Assembly: GCA_002345725.1 (NCBI GenBank)
Contig: DDWP01000005.1
Location: 6,268-13,037, forward strand
Direction: 5' to 3'
From: Candidatus Shapirobacteria bacterium UBA2283
Lineage (GTDB): Bacteria > Patescibacteriota > Microgenomatia > UBA12405
DNA: 6,770 nucleotides
Shown here: positions 1-5,132 of the stretch, one piece after another
How positions within the stretch are numbered: position 1 is the first letter of the stretch
Layout of the letters: the number at the start of each line of letters is the position of its first letter
The notes under the pieces: generated by a model
The model's database searches: none
What the model saw: only the letters and a program-made list of their open reading frames with translations
What the model was told of the DNA's origin: nothing
Program-made: the position numbers and the translations under genes

Positions 1-783
1 TATCAACACCCTCTGATTCCTGAGCTAACTAGCAAGAACATGCCCAGTGTCTTGGCTAATAATTACATCTTAGTTGACGTTGCTACTAATAAAATTTTGT
101 TCTCCAAAGGCGCTGATCAAAAAATTTATCCCGCTTCAATTACCAAGCTGGCCACAGCCCTCACTGCTCTTAATATTTATCCACTTGAAGAGGTTATTTC
201 TATTGGCGCTACTTACTCTGAAGGAAAAGTTATGGAGTTACGGACTGGAGAAAAGATCACCATCAGATCTTTAGTTACTTCCCTTTTGGTCTATTCCGCC
301 AACGATGCTGGTTTTAATTTGGCCAACCATCATCGTCAAGGTGTCCCTGGCTTCATTAAAGAGATGAACGGTTTGGTTAAGCAATATAATCTTCGGAACA
401 CTAACTTCACTAACTACGATGGCATCCATTCACCCAGCCACTATTCAACTGTCTATGATTTATCTCAGCTTGGCCGTTTAGCTATCAAGAATCCTGTCAT
501 TACTGACGTCGTCAAACACAAACAGCTCTTAGTTACCGATATATTTGGTACCATCAATCACCCCCTTGTTTCTACCAATGAACTTTTAGGTGTTGCTCCA
601 GAAATTGAAGGCCTAAAGACAGGTTGGACTCCCGAAGCTGGTGGTTGCTTTATTGCTCTTATGAATATCAATGGACGCTATCTTATCAGTGTTGTCGCTC
701 AATCACCCGACCGTTTTGCCGATACTCAATCTATTCTCAGCTGGTCCAAGCAACATATCCTTTGGCTCCCTTACACTCCCTAA
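1..783 (+). CDS. dacA: D-alanyl-D-alanine carboxypeptidase (peptidase S11, PBP5-like), 5'-truncated
   Basis: Penicillin-binding serine peptidase that trims the terminal D-Ala from peptidoglycan pentapeptides outside the membrane. All three active-site motifs are visible: SITK (nucleophile Ser at nt 136-138, Lys three residues on), SAN (from nt 295) and KTG (from nt 616), in the usual order and spacing. The frame is open to position 1, with 13 in-frame residues before the first ATG at nt 40. That ATG lies within the conserved start of the catalytic domain and leaves no room for a signal peptide, so the true start is almost certainly upstream of the window. The protein ends about 65 residues after KTG (IL..SWSK..I), so it has the catalytic domain but lacks the C-terminal beta domain and amphipathic anchor of E. 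coli PBP5. It would have to be anchored from its unseen N-terminus. It ends 24 bp from the convergent gene, with no obvious terminator hairpin between. Family assignment is secure; the exact paralogue is not. Confidence 0.93.
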   Translation, partial: YQHPLIPELTSKNMPSVLANNYILVDVATNKILFSKGADQKIYPASITKLATALTALNIYPLEEVISIGATYSEGKVMELRTGEKITIRSLVTSLLVYSANDAGFNLANHHRQGVPGFIKEMNGLVKQYNLRNTNFTNYDGIHSPSHYSTVYDLSQLGRLAIKNPVITDVVKHKQLLVTDIFGTINHPLVSTNELLGVAPEIEGLKTGWTPEAGGCFIALMNINGRYLISVVAQSPDRFADTQSILSWSKQHILWLPYTP

Positions 784-807
784 TTATTTTAGAATTTAGG
801 ATTTAAA

Positions 808-1848
808 CTATTGCTTAATATACTTCTCCGTCACCGCCGGGACATAAGCAACAAACTTTCCGTCCCCCTCAAACACATATACTGGTTGTAGGTAATTTGT
901 TAAAGTTACCGGTTCAAAATAAGCCAAATACATTTCTCTTATTGTGACACTACTGTTGTCTACATCCGAGACTGGCCAATAATTACCCGCTTTTAGTTGC
1001 TCAAATGCTTCTTCGGCTGTTTTAATTGGGTAAGTCGAGAACAGTTCTCTGTCAACGTTTGCATATTTGTAAGTCACCTCGACCACTTTTCTTCCTTCCG
1101 CCTGTGACCCGCTCACCAGTACCGACACCGAGGCGCTATTAACTTGTGAAGATACCACTTTTATATCTTCAGTTAATTCTTTTCTAAAGAAATCTATCTT
1201 CACGATATTAGCTTCAGACAATGAGCTCACCGATTTTAGTCCACCAAAACCAATCTCCCAGAAGCTAACTTTCCTTTCTCCCTCAGCAATATCTGCCGGA
1301 AACTTTCCGGCTCCAGCCAAAAACCCTTTAGCAATAGTTACTGCTTCTTCCTGTGAGGGCATTTTTTCCGGATTTAGCAACAATTGGTCACTTTCGTATG
1401 GATACTTAAGTACAAAACTTCCATCAAGAACGTTCATTGTCAGAGTTTGGTTCAAATTATCATTTCTGAATTCATAAACACCATACTTAACCTCAGTCGG
1501 TTTATTGTTAAATCCTAATTGTTTTGCTGTTTTTGTATCTTGGTCTAGCGCCAAGAAGGTGTTGTCTGGTCGAACTATTACGTATACCTTAGTCTGATCT
1601 TTGAACTTTGGAAAAGCGTCGTTTGGTAATTCTGCCGTAAACAGTTTCTTCTCAAATGTTTTTTCTGGGAAAACAGTTTTTGGTAATACTCCAAACTTCA
1701 CATCTGGCGGTGTGTACGGTGGATTGGCTGCCAAGTAAGCAGCAATACCGGCCGATATTCCCATGTATATCAAAGTAAATCCGCCTATAAAAAACCCTCC
1801 ATACTTAATTATTCTCCGGCTAACATAGGCTGTATACGTTAAAGACAT
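808..1848 (-). CDS. Single-pass membrane-anchored protein of unknown function
   Basis: I do not recognise a named family. The 346-residue product has a short basic N-terminus (SRRIIKYGG, residues 10-18), one strong hydrophobic segment at about residues 18-41 and then a soluble remainder. The likely topology is N-in with about 300 residues outside. A proline-rich stretch follows the membrane segment (NPPYTPPDV, 42-50, then FGVLPK). The C-terminal part has an alternating strand/helix character: TAEEAFEQLKAG (278-289), REMYLAYFEP (304-313) and LQPVYVFEGDGKFVAYVPAV (320-339). This ending recalls YycH/YycI- and PepSY-like extracytoplasmic folds, in which an Ala/Leu-rich helix precedes paired strands, but that is an impression and not a motif match. 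There are no catalytic motifs and no cysteines. It is transcribed divergently from gltX and converges on the carboxypeptidase. The ATG at 1848 is chosen because it precedes the basic/hydrophobic N-terminus and sits 5 nt after a -10-like hexamer. Confidence 0.85.
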   Translation of the reverse strand: MSLTYTAYVSRRIIKYGGFFIGGFTLIYMGISAGIAAYLAANPPYTPPDVKFGVLPKTVFPEKTFEKKLFTAELPNDAFPKFKDQTKVYVIVRPDNTFLALDQDTKTAKQLGFNNKPTEVKYGVYEFRNDNLNQTLTMNVLDGSFVLKYPYESDQLLLNPEKMPSQEEAVTIAKGFLAGAGKFPADIAEGERKVSFWEIGFGGLKSVSSLSEANIVKIDFFRKELTEDIKVVSSQVNSASVSVLVSGSQAEGRKVVEVTYKYANVDRELFSTYPIKTAEEAFEQLKAGNYWPVSDVDNSSVTIREMYLAYFEPVTLTNYLQPVYVFEGDGKFVAYVPAVTEKYIKQ

Positions 1849-1859
1849 AAATTATTCTA
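1849..1859 (-). promoter_or_regulatory. Start-proximal -10 element (TAGAATAATTT) of the membrane protein gene
   Basis: Read on the minus strand, TAGAAT (1859 to 1854; 5 of 6 matches to TATAAT) is followed by AATTT and then the ATG at 1848. With normal -10 to start-site spacing, transcription would begin at or within a base or two of the start codon, giving a leaderless message. No convincing -35 hexamer is seen at 16-18 bp. The same 11-mer precedes the gene starting at 3289. Confidence 0.5.
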
Positions 1860-1870
1860 CATTATTTTAA

Positions 1871-1879
1871 TGCTAAAAT
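1871..1879 (+). promoter_or_regulatory. Extended -10 element (TGCTAAAAT) of gltX
   Basis: TGC then TAAAAT (1874-1879; 5 of 6 matches to TATAAT) forms an extended -10 (TGN-TATAAT type) ending 5 nt before the gltX ATG at 1885. The predicted transcription start falls on or next to that ATG, so the message would be leaderless. No good -35 is visible, which is compatible with an extended -10. The 36-bp gap holds this element and the opposing minus-strand one without overlap. Confidence 0.55.
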
Positions 1880-1884
1880 AAGCC

Positions 1885-3285
1885 ATGACTTCTACTCCGA
1901 TCCGTACTCGTATGGCTCCTAGTCCCACTGGTGACTTGCATATTGGTAGCCTCCGTACCTTTCTTTATGCTTATGCTATGGCTCGCCAAACTCATGGCCA
2001 ATTTCTTCTTCGCATCGAAGATACTGATCAAAAAAGGCTTGTTGTCGGCGCCGCCGATCGTCTTCAAAAAGTTATGCACGATTTTGGGCTTTCATGGGAT
2101 GGAGAACCGGTTGTCCAATCCCTTCGCATAAACATCTATCAAAAATACATCAAAGAACTTCTCGACAGTGGTCATGCCTACTATTGTTTTTGCACTGAAG
2201 AACGTCTTGTTGAAGTTCGTAATATTCAAAAAGCCGCCAAAAAAATTCCCAAGTATGATCGTCACTGTTTATCTTTATCCAAAGAAGAGATTGATCAAAA
2301 AATAAAAGATGGTGTGCCCTACGTTGTTCGTATGCGCCTCCCCGATCACCAAGATATTGTCTTTAATGATTTGATTCGCGGCGAGATTAAGTTTAATACC
2401 AGTGATTTAGATGATCAGGTGTTAATGAAATCAAACGGTATTCCTACTTATCACTTTGCCGTTGTCGTTGATGACCATCTGATGGACATTACTCATGTTA
2501 TCCGCGCCGAAGAATGGATTAGCTCGACCCCAAAGCATATTTTATTATATCGTTTCTTTGGCTGGGAACCACCTCAGTTTGCCCATCTTACCGTACTTCT
2601 CGACCCTACTCATCCTGGAAAAATGAGTAAGCGTTTTGGCTCTGTCTTTGCCAGGCAATTTTTAGATGATGGCTATCTACCCGATGCTTTATTGAACTTT
2701 TTAATGTTGCTGGGTTGGAATCCTGGAACAAATCAAGAGTTATTTACTCTCGACGAATTTGTCAAAGCTTTTACTTTTGAACATCTACATAAAAAAGCTG
2801 CCATCTTCGATCGTAAGAAACTTGACTATTTTAATGGCCTTTATATTCGCCAAAAATCCGTTGATGAATTGCGTCCTTATTTTAAGAAATTCTTGCCACA
2901 GGCAAGTCCTGAGCAAGTCGAAGGGCTGATTCCTGTTTTAAAAGAGAGGTTGGTAAAATTTTCTGATCTTCCTGAGCTGGTGAAGTTTTTGTTTGAAGAT
3001 GTTGTCTACGACAAAGAATTATTATTAAAGAAGGGGACTAGCCCAGAGTTAGCCAGACTGATGTTAGAAGAGTCAATTAAATTGTTAAGTGATTTTGACA
3101 ATCTATCTGAAAGATTATTAAAGCTAGTCGAGAGTCATAATTGGGACAAAGGTGAATTCTTTATGGTTTTCCGAGTAGCTATCTGCGGTGTCGCTTTTAC
3201 CCCGCCGGTAGTCGAGTGCCTTCCAGCACTAGGTCAAGAAAATACAATTCGTAAATTACGACTTGCTCTTAGTCTGCTAGAATAA
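1885..3285 (+). CDS. gltX: Glutamyl-tRNA synthetase
   Basis: Class I aminoacyl-tRNA synthetase that charges tRNA(Glu) with glutamate in the cytoplasm. The 466-residue length is normal for bacterial GluRS. The catalytic Rossmann fold starts at residue 7 with RMAPSPTGDLHIGSLRT, where HIGS (19-22) is the HIGH motif. LLRIEDTD (41-48) is the conserved glutamate-site strand. KMSKR (246-250) is the second class I signature, followed by LNFLMLLGW. Between them, CFC (Cys101, Cys103) and YDRHC (Tyr124, Cys128) form a CxC...YxxxC set like the zinc ligands of E. coli Glu-Q-tRNA synthetase. The C-terminal helical anticodon-binding domain (about 300-466) is present, so this is full-length GluRS and not the short Glu-Q-RS. 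Whether it also charges tRNA(Gln) cannot be told from motifs. The ATG at 1885 is supported by the position of the HIGS motif and the -10 element just upstream. The stop overlaps the next gene's putative -10. Confidence 0.97.
   Translation: MTSTPIRTRMAPSPTGDLHIGSLRTFLYAYAMARQTHGQFLLRIEDTDQKRLVVGAADRLQKVMHDFGLSWDGEPVVQSLRINIYQKYIKELLDSGHAYYCFCTEERLVEVRNIQKAAKKIPKYDRHCLSLSKEEIDQKIKDGVPYVVRMRLPDHQDIVFNDLIRGEIKFNTSDLDDQVLMKSNGIPTYHFAVVVDDHLMDITHVIRAEEWISSTPKHILLYRFFGWEPPQFAHLTVLLDPTHPGKMSKRFGSVFARQFLDDGYLPDALLNFLMLLGWNPGTNQELFTLDEFVKAFTFEHLHKKAAIFDRKKLDYFNGLYIRQKSVDELRPYFKKFLPQASPEQVEGLIPVLKERLVKFSDLPELVKFLFEDVVYDKELLLKKGTSPELARLMLEESIKLLSDFDNLSERLLKLVESHNWDKGEFFMVFRVAICGVAFTPPVVECLPALGQENTIRKLRLALSLLE
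3275..3283 (+). promoter_or_regulatory. Extended -10 element (TGCTAGAAT) before the LTD gene
   Basis: TGC plus TAGAAT (3278-3283), then AATTT, then the GTG start at 3289. The 11-mer TAGAATAATTT is identical to that before the minus-strand gene starting at 1848. The extended TGC matches the gltX element. It lies over the last codons and stop of gltX, so part of it is constrained by coding (CTG CTA GAA TAA); this lowers its independent weight. If real, the LTD-vanZ pair has its own leaderless promoter in addition to read-through from gltX. Confidence 0.4.
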
Positions 3286-3288
3286 TTT

Positions 3289-4155
3289 GTGTTATTGCTA
3301 ACAATAGCTTTATTTTTTCTATTCTCCTCGCCAGTATCTGCTCAAGATACCGTGAGTCCAACTGCCACACCTTCTGCAGTACCAACATCGGTTGTCAATC
3401 CAAGTAGTGGTATTTATATTAATGAATTCATGCCAGCTCCCGAAGATAATCAGGAATGGGTTGAAATCTATAATGATAACGATTATGCAGTAACTTTGGA
3501 AAACTGGAAATTTGACGATTTGGCCGATGGTGGTGGTCAGCCTAAAGAGTTAGGAACTATTGTCTTTGGTCCCAAAGAGATCAAAACATACGATTTAGGT
3601 GGAGGTTACTTAAATAATACCGATGATTGGGTGAGGTTGTTAAATCAATCAAGTGAATTAAAAGATAGCTATCATTATTCTTCAATTAGTAGTACTTTAA
3701 GTTGGTCAAAAGTCTCTGGTTCATGGTGTCTTACCACTCCTTCAAAAGGTAGTGTAAATTCACCATGTCCATCTCCCACAACTACTCCAATCACTCCCAC
3801 CCCTACCTCAACTCTTACTCCAGTTCCTACAGCCACCAAGACTCCCACTCCCACTCCTACAATTACTCCAACCACCCGTCCTACCGCTACTCCTATCCCC
3901 ACAATCGCTATCATTCCTACCGAGCCACCCCTCACTCCAGTTATTGAACCTACTTCAAGCCTTTTGTCTCTCGAGCCTTCACCCACCATCAGTGAAGATA
4001 TACTTGGTATCAGTGATATTATCAAAATCTCTCCTACATCTTCTCCCTCAAAAAGCTTTAACGGCATACCTTCAAATTTAATTGCCATAATTTTTATTGC
4101 TATCGGCGGCCTTCTTCTCTTAGCTCCATTAGTAATTACTCGAGTCAGAAAATGA
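3289..4155 (+). CDS. Secreted lamin-tail-domain (LTD) protein with Thr/Pro stalk and C-terminal membrane anchor
   Basis: A 288-residue surface protein. Residues 1-18 are a signal peptide (hydrophobic core TIALFFLF, then VSA before Gln19). Residues about 41-160 form an LTD beta-sandwich: GIYINEFMPAP...EWVEIYN, NWKFDD, and a later WVRLLN strand, ending with a Trp-Ser-rich strand and SWCLTTPSKGSVNSPC. Cys147 and Cys160 could form a disulfide. Residues 162-224 are a Thr/Pro-rich stalk. Residues about 263-284 are a transmembrane helix followed by TRVRK, so the C-terminus is held in the membrane with a basic cytoplasmic tail; no LPxTG sortase motif is seen. LTDs are non-enzymatic modules linked to surface attachment or nucleic-acid and protein binding, and the ligand here is unknown. 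The GTG at 3289 is chosen because it gives a well-formed signal peptide; a TTG at 3295 is an alternative. The gene overlaps the next one by ATGA, suggesting translational coupling. Confidence 0.88.
   Translation: MLLLTIALFFLFSSPVSAQDTVSPTATPSAVPTSVVNPSSGIYINEFMPAPEDNQEWVEIYNDNDYAVTLENWKFDDLADGGGQPKELGTIVFGPKEIKTYDLGGGYLNNTDDWVRLLNQSSELKDSYHYSSISSTLSWSKVSGSWCLTTPSKGSVNSPCPSPTTTPITPTPTSTLTPVPTATKTPTPTPTITPTTRPTATPIPTIAIIPTEPPLTPVIEPTSSLLSLEPSPTISEDILGISDIIKISPTSSPSKSFNGIPSNLIAIIFIAIGGLLLLAPLVITRVRK
3772..3960 (+). repeat. Thr/Pro-coding low-complexity tract
   Basis: Degenerate repetition of ACTCCN / CCNACN units, such as three consecutive ACTCC(C/T) units near 3841-3858, encodes the TP-rich stalk (residues 162-224 of the LTD protein). 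The plus strand is strongly C-rich and depleted in G. The units vary at third positions, so selection seems to act on amino-acid composition rather than on an exact DNA repeat. The tract also creates spurious open frames on the other strand and in other frames. Confidence 0.8.
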
Positions 4156-4505
4156 AATATATACGTTTTCTCCCAGCTATTATTTGGATGTTATTTATTT
4201 TTTATCTATCATCAGTGCCCACTTCTGGTATCGGCCCGTCAGGCTTTTGGAGATTTATTTTTTTTAAATCTCTCCACCTAATCGAGTATGCCATTTTGTT
4301 TTTATTACTCCGTTTTGCTGGAATTTCTAATAAATACTCACTACTTGTCTCCTATATTTATGCTGTTTCGGATGAAGCTCACCAATACTTTGTTGTGGGT
4401 CGTTCGGGCATGTTTCGTGACACCTTATTTGATTTTACCGGTGCATTTTTGGCTTATATTTTTTTATTGTTGACATCAGTCAGAAGCAAGTCTAAGATTA
4501 TTTAA
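4152..4505 (+). CDS. VanZ-like family membrane protein
   Basis: A small (117-residue) integral membrane protein with the VanZ-family signature. KSLHLIEYAILFLLL (39-53) matches the K-x-x-H-x-x-E-Y core. SDEAHQYFVVGRSG (73-86) matches the D-E-x-H-Q...GR motif, and D90, D94 and G97 follow in the last helix. Hydrophobic segments lie at about 6-20, 42-57, 61-73 and 91-109, with a basic tail (RSKSK). The family is named after VanZ of the glycopeptide-resistance cluster, which raises teicoplanin resistance by an unresolved mechanism. Most family members are unlinked to resistance, and nothing here suggests a van cluster. The conserved charged and polar residues within the membrane suggest an unknown function on an envelope substrate. 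The start overlaps the preceding stop by ATGA, so translation is probably coupled to the LTD gene. The 3' end contains the putative promoter of the next gene. Confidence 0.9.
   Translation: MKYIRFLPAIIWMLFIFYLSSVPTSGIGPSGFWRFIFFKSLHLIEYAILFLLLRFAGISNKYSLLVSYIYAVSDEAHQYFVVGRSGMFRDTLFDFTGAFLAYIFLLLTSVRSKSKII
4470..4498 (+). promoter_or_regulatory. Sigma70-type promoter for the TasA-like gene
   Basis: TTGACA (4470-4475) is a perfect -35 hexamer. After exactly 17 bp it is followed by TAAGAT (4493-4498; 4 of 6 matches to TATAAT). Predicted transcription start is near 4505, giving a leader of about 20 nt that is U-rich and has no Shine-Dalgarno sequence. The promoter lies inside the 3' end of the VanZ-like gene, so the TasA-like gene can be expressed independently of the upstream genes. 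Confidence 0.6.
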
Positions 4506-4524
4506 ATTATTTGTTTTTGTTTTT

Positions 4525-5085
4525 ATGAAAAAAATTACTCTCAGTATTTTGGCAATCGCCATGACCTTAGCTGTTGTTACCACTTCAGCTTCCGCTTTAT
4601 TTAGTTCTACTGCTACTGTCTCCGGTGTCACTTTCTCTACCGGTAATGCTAATCTTCAAGTTTGGAATGGTTCTACTTGGGTCGCTGACTACAATCCAGG
4701 AAACTTCTTATTCCAGAATATGTTTCCTTCCTATGCCGGTTCCCAAACTTTTTATTTGAAGAACAATAGTACCTCGGCTATTACTCTCGGAATTAATGCC
4801 AAGATTCGTAATGGTGCCACTGAAGATCCATCTGGTTCTTGGAATGTACTAAAAGATGTTGTTGAGGTTAGGTTTTATGATATTGAAATGGCAACACCAG
4901 CCAGTGGTTGGGCCTCACTTAATTATTGGAATACGACTGGTGCCAACTTTGTTACTGCTGGAATTTCCAAAGGTGCACAACGTCAATATCGAGTTGATGT
5001 CCGAGTTGTTGGTTCTGCTGGTAACGAAATCTCTGACAAAAGTCTTACTAACATGAAGTTTGACTTCACTGGTACTCAGCAATAA
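4525..5085 (+). CDS. TasA/camelysin-like secreted protein with SipW-dependent signal peptide
   Basis: A 186-residue secreted protein. Residues 1-24 are a signal peptide: KK, hydrophobic core LSILAIAMTLAVV, then SASA before Leu25. It is followed by the LFSSTATVSGVTFSTGN segment typical of SipW-dependent secreted proteins (TasA, TapA, CalY/camelysin). The mature part is predicted to be a beta-sandwich with family-like strands: FPSYAGSQTFYLKNNS (67-82), AITLGINAKI (85-94), QYRVDVRVV (154-162), and the closing N-x(10)-MKFDFTGTQQ (177-186), the F-x-F-x-G/A-T-Q ending common in the family. In Bacillus such proteins form extracellular fibres or act as fibre anchors; a fibre or surface-coat role here is inference. 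It has no cysteines, no LPxTG and no C-terminal membrane segment, so it should be released or assembled outside. The start ATG gives a standard signal peptide. The signal peptidase presumed to process it is encoded 47 bp downstream. Confidence 0.85.
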   Translation: MKKITLSILAIAMTLAVVTTSASALFSSTATVSGVTFSTGNANLQVWNGSTWVADYNPGNFLFQNMFPSYAGSQTFYLKNNSTSAITLGINAKIRNGATEDPSGSWNVLKDVVEVRFYDIEMATPASGWASLNYWNTTGANFVTAGISKGAQRQYRVDVRVVGSAGNEISDKSLTNMKFDFTGTQQ

Positions 5086-5099
5086 TTTTAATTCTCTAC

Positions 5100-5127
5100 A
5101 GAACACCGAATGTATTTTCGGTGTTCT
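5100..5127 (+). promoter_or_regulatory. Perfect 11-bp hairpin between the TasA-like and signal-peptidase genes
   Basis: AGAACACCGAA (5100-5110) and TTCGGTGTTCT (5117-5127) are perfectly complementary around a 6-nt loop (TGTATT). No U-tract follows on either strand, so it does not look like a standard intrinsic terminator. It starts 15 nt after the TasA-like stop and ends 5 nt before the GTG start of the next gene, in the region where a ribosome would bind. Plausible roles are mRNA 3'-end stabilisation or processing, partial termination, or reduced translation of the downstream gene. The function is inferred; the structure is directly visible. Confidence 0.6.
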
Positions 5128-5132
5128 AGTAG

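Noticed and set aside
784..807. Bidirectional terminator between the convergent genes
   Set aside because: The 24-bp AT-rich gap has no inverted repeat that I can support.
1873..2079. A 68-codon minus-strand open frame over the start of gltX
   Set aside because: It overlaps the conserved GluRS N-terminus on the opposite strand and has no recognisable protein features.
3772..3960. CRISPR array or G-quadruplex cluster
   Set aside because: The repetition is short, degenerate and in frame with a coding sequence, with no spacers; minus-strand G-runs are too few and irregular to support a quadruplex.
3675..4088. A 137-codon minus-strand open frame rich in Gly/Val
   Set aside because: It is the antisense of the Thr/Pro stalk; the Gly/Val repetition (GVGVGV) is the complement of ACTCCN repeats, and it lacks a credible start or domain.
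4153..4155. TGA as a sense (Gly) codon, as in Gracilibacteria/SR1
   Set aside because: Read-through would leave the VanZ-like frame and give no recognisable sequence. The ATGA overlap with a good VanZ-like gene supports TGA as a stop, and no complete gene here needs TGA recoding.
4152..4505. Glycopeptide-resistance gene vanZ proper
   Set aside because: Only the family signature is present; there is no vanHAX or vanRS neighbourhood, and such short VanZ-like proteins are widespread without a resistance role.
5100..5127. Standard Rho-independent terminator
   Set aside because: The stem is perfect, but there is no T-tract after either arm (AGTAGGTGATTAAA follows on plus), so I list it only as a regulatory hairpin.
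5086..5132. The signal peptidase region as non-coding space or a decayed gene
   Set aside because: From 5133 the frame is continuous to the window edge with intact catalytic motifs; it only lacks a stop because the window ends.
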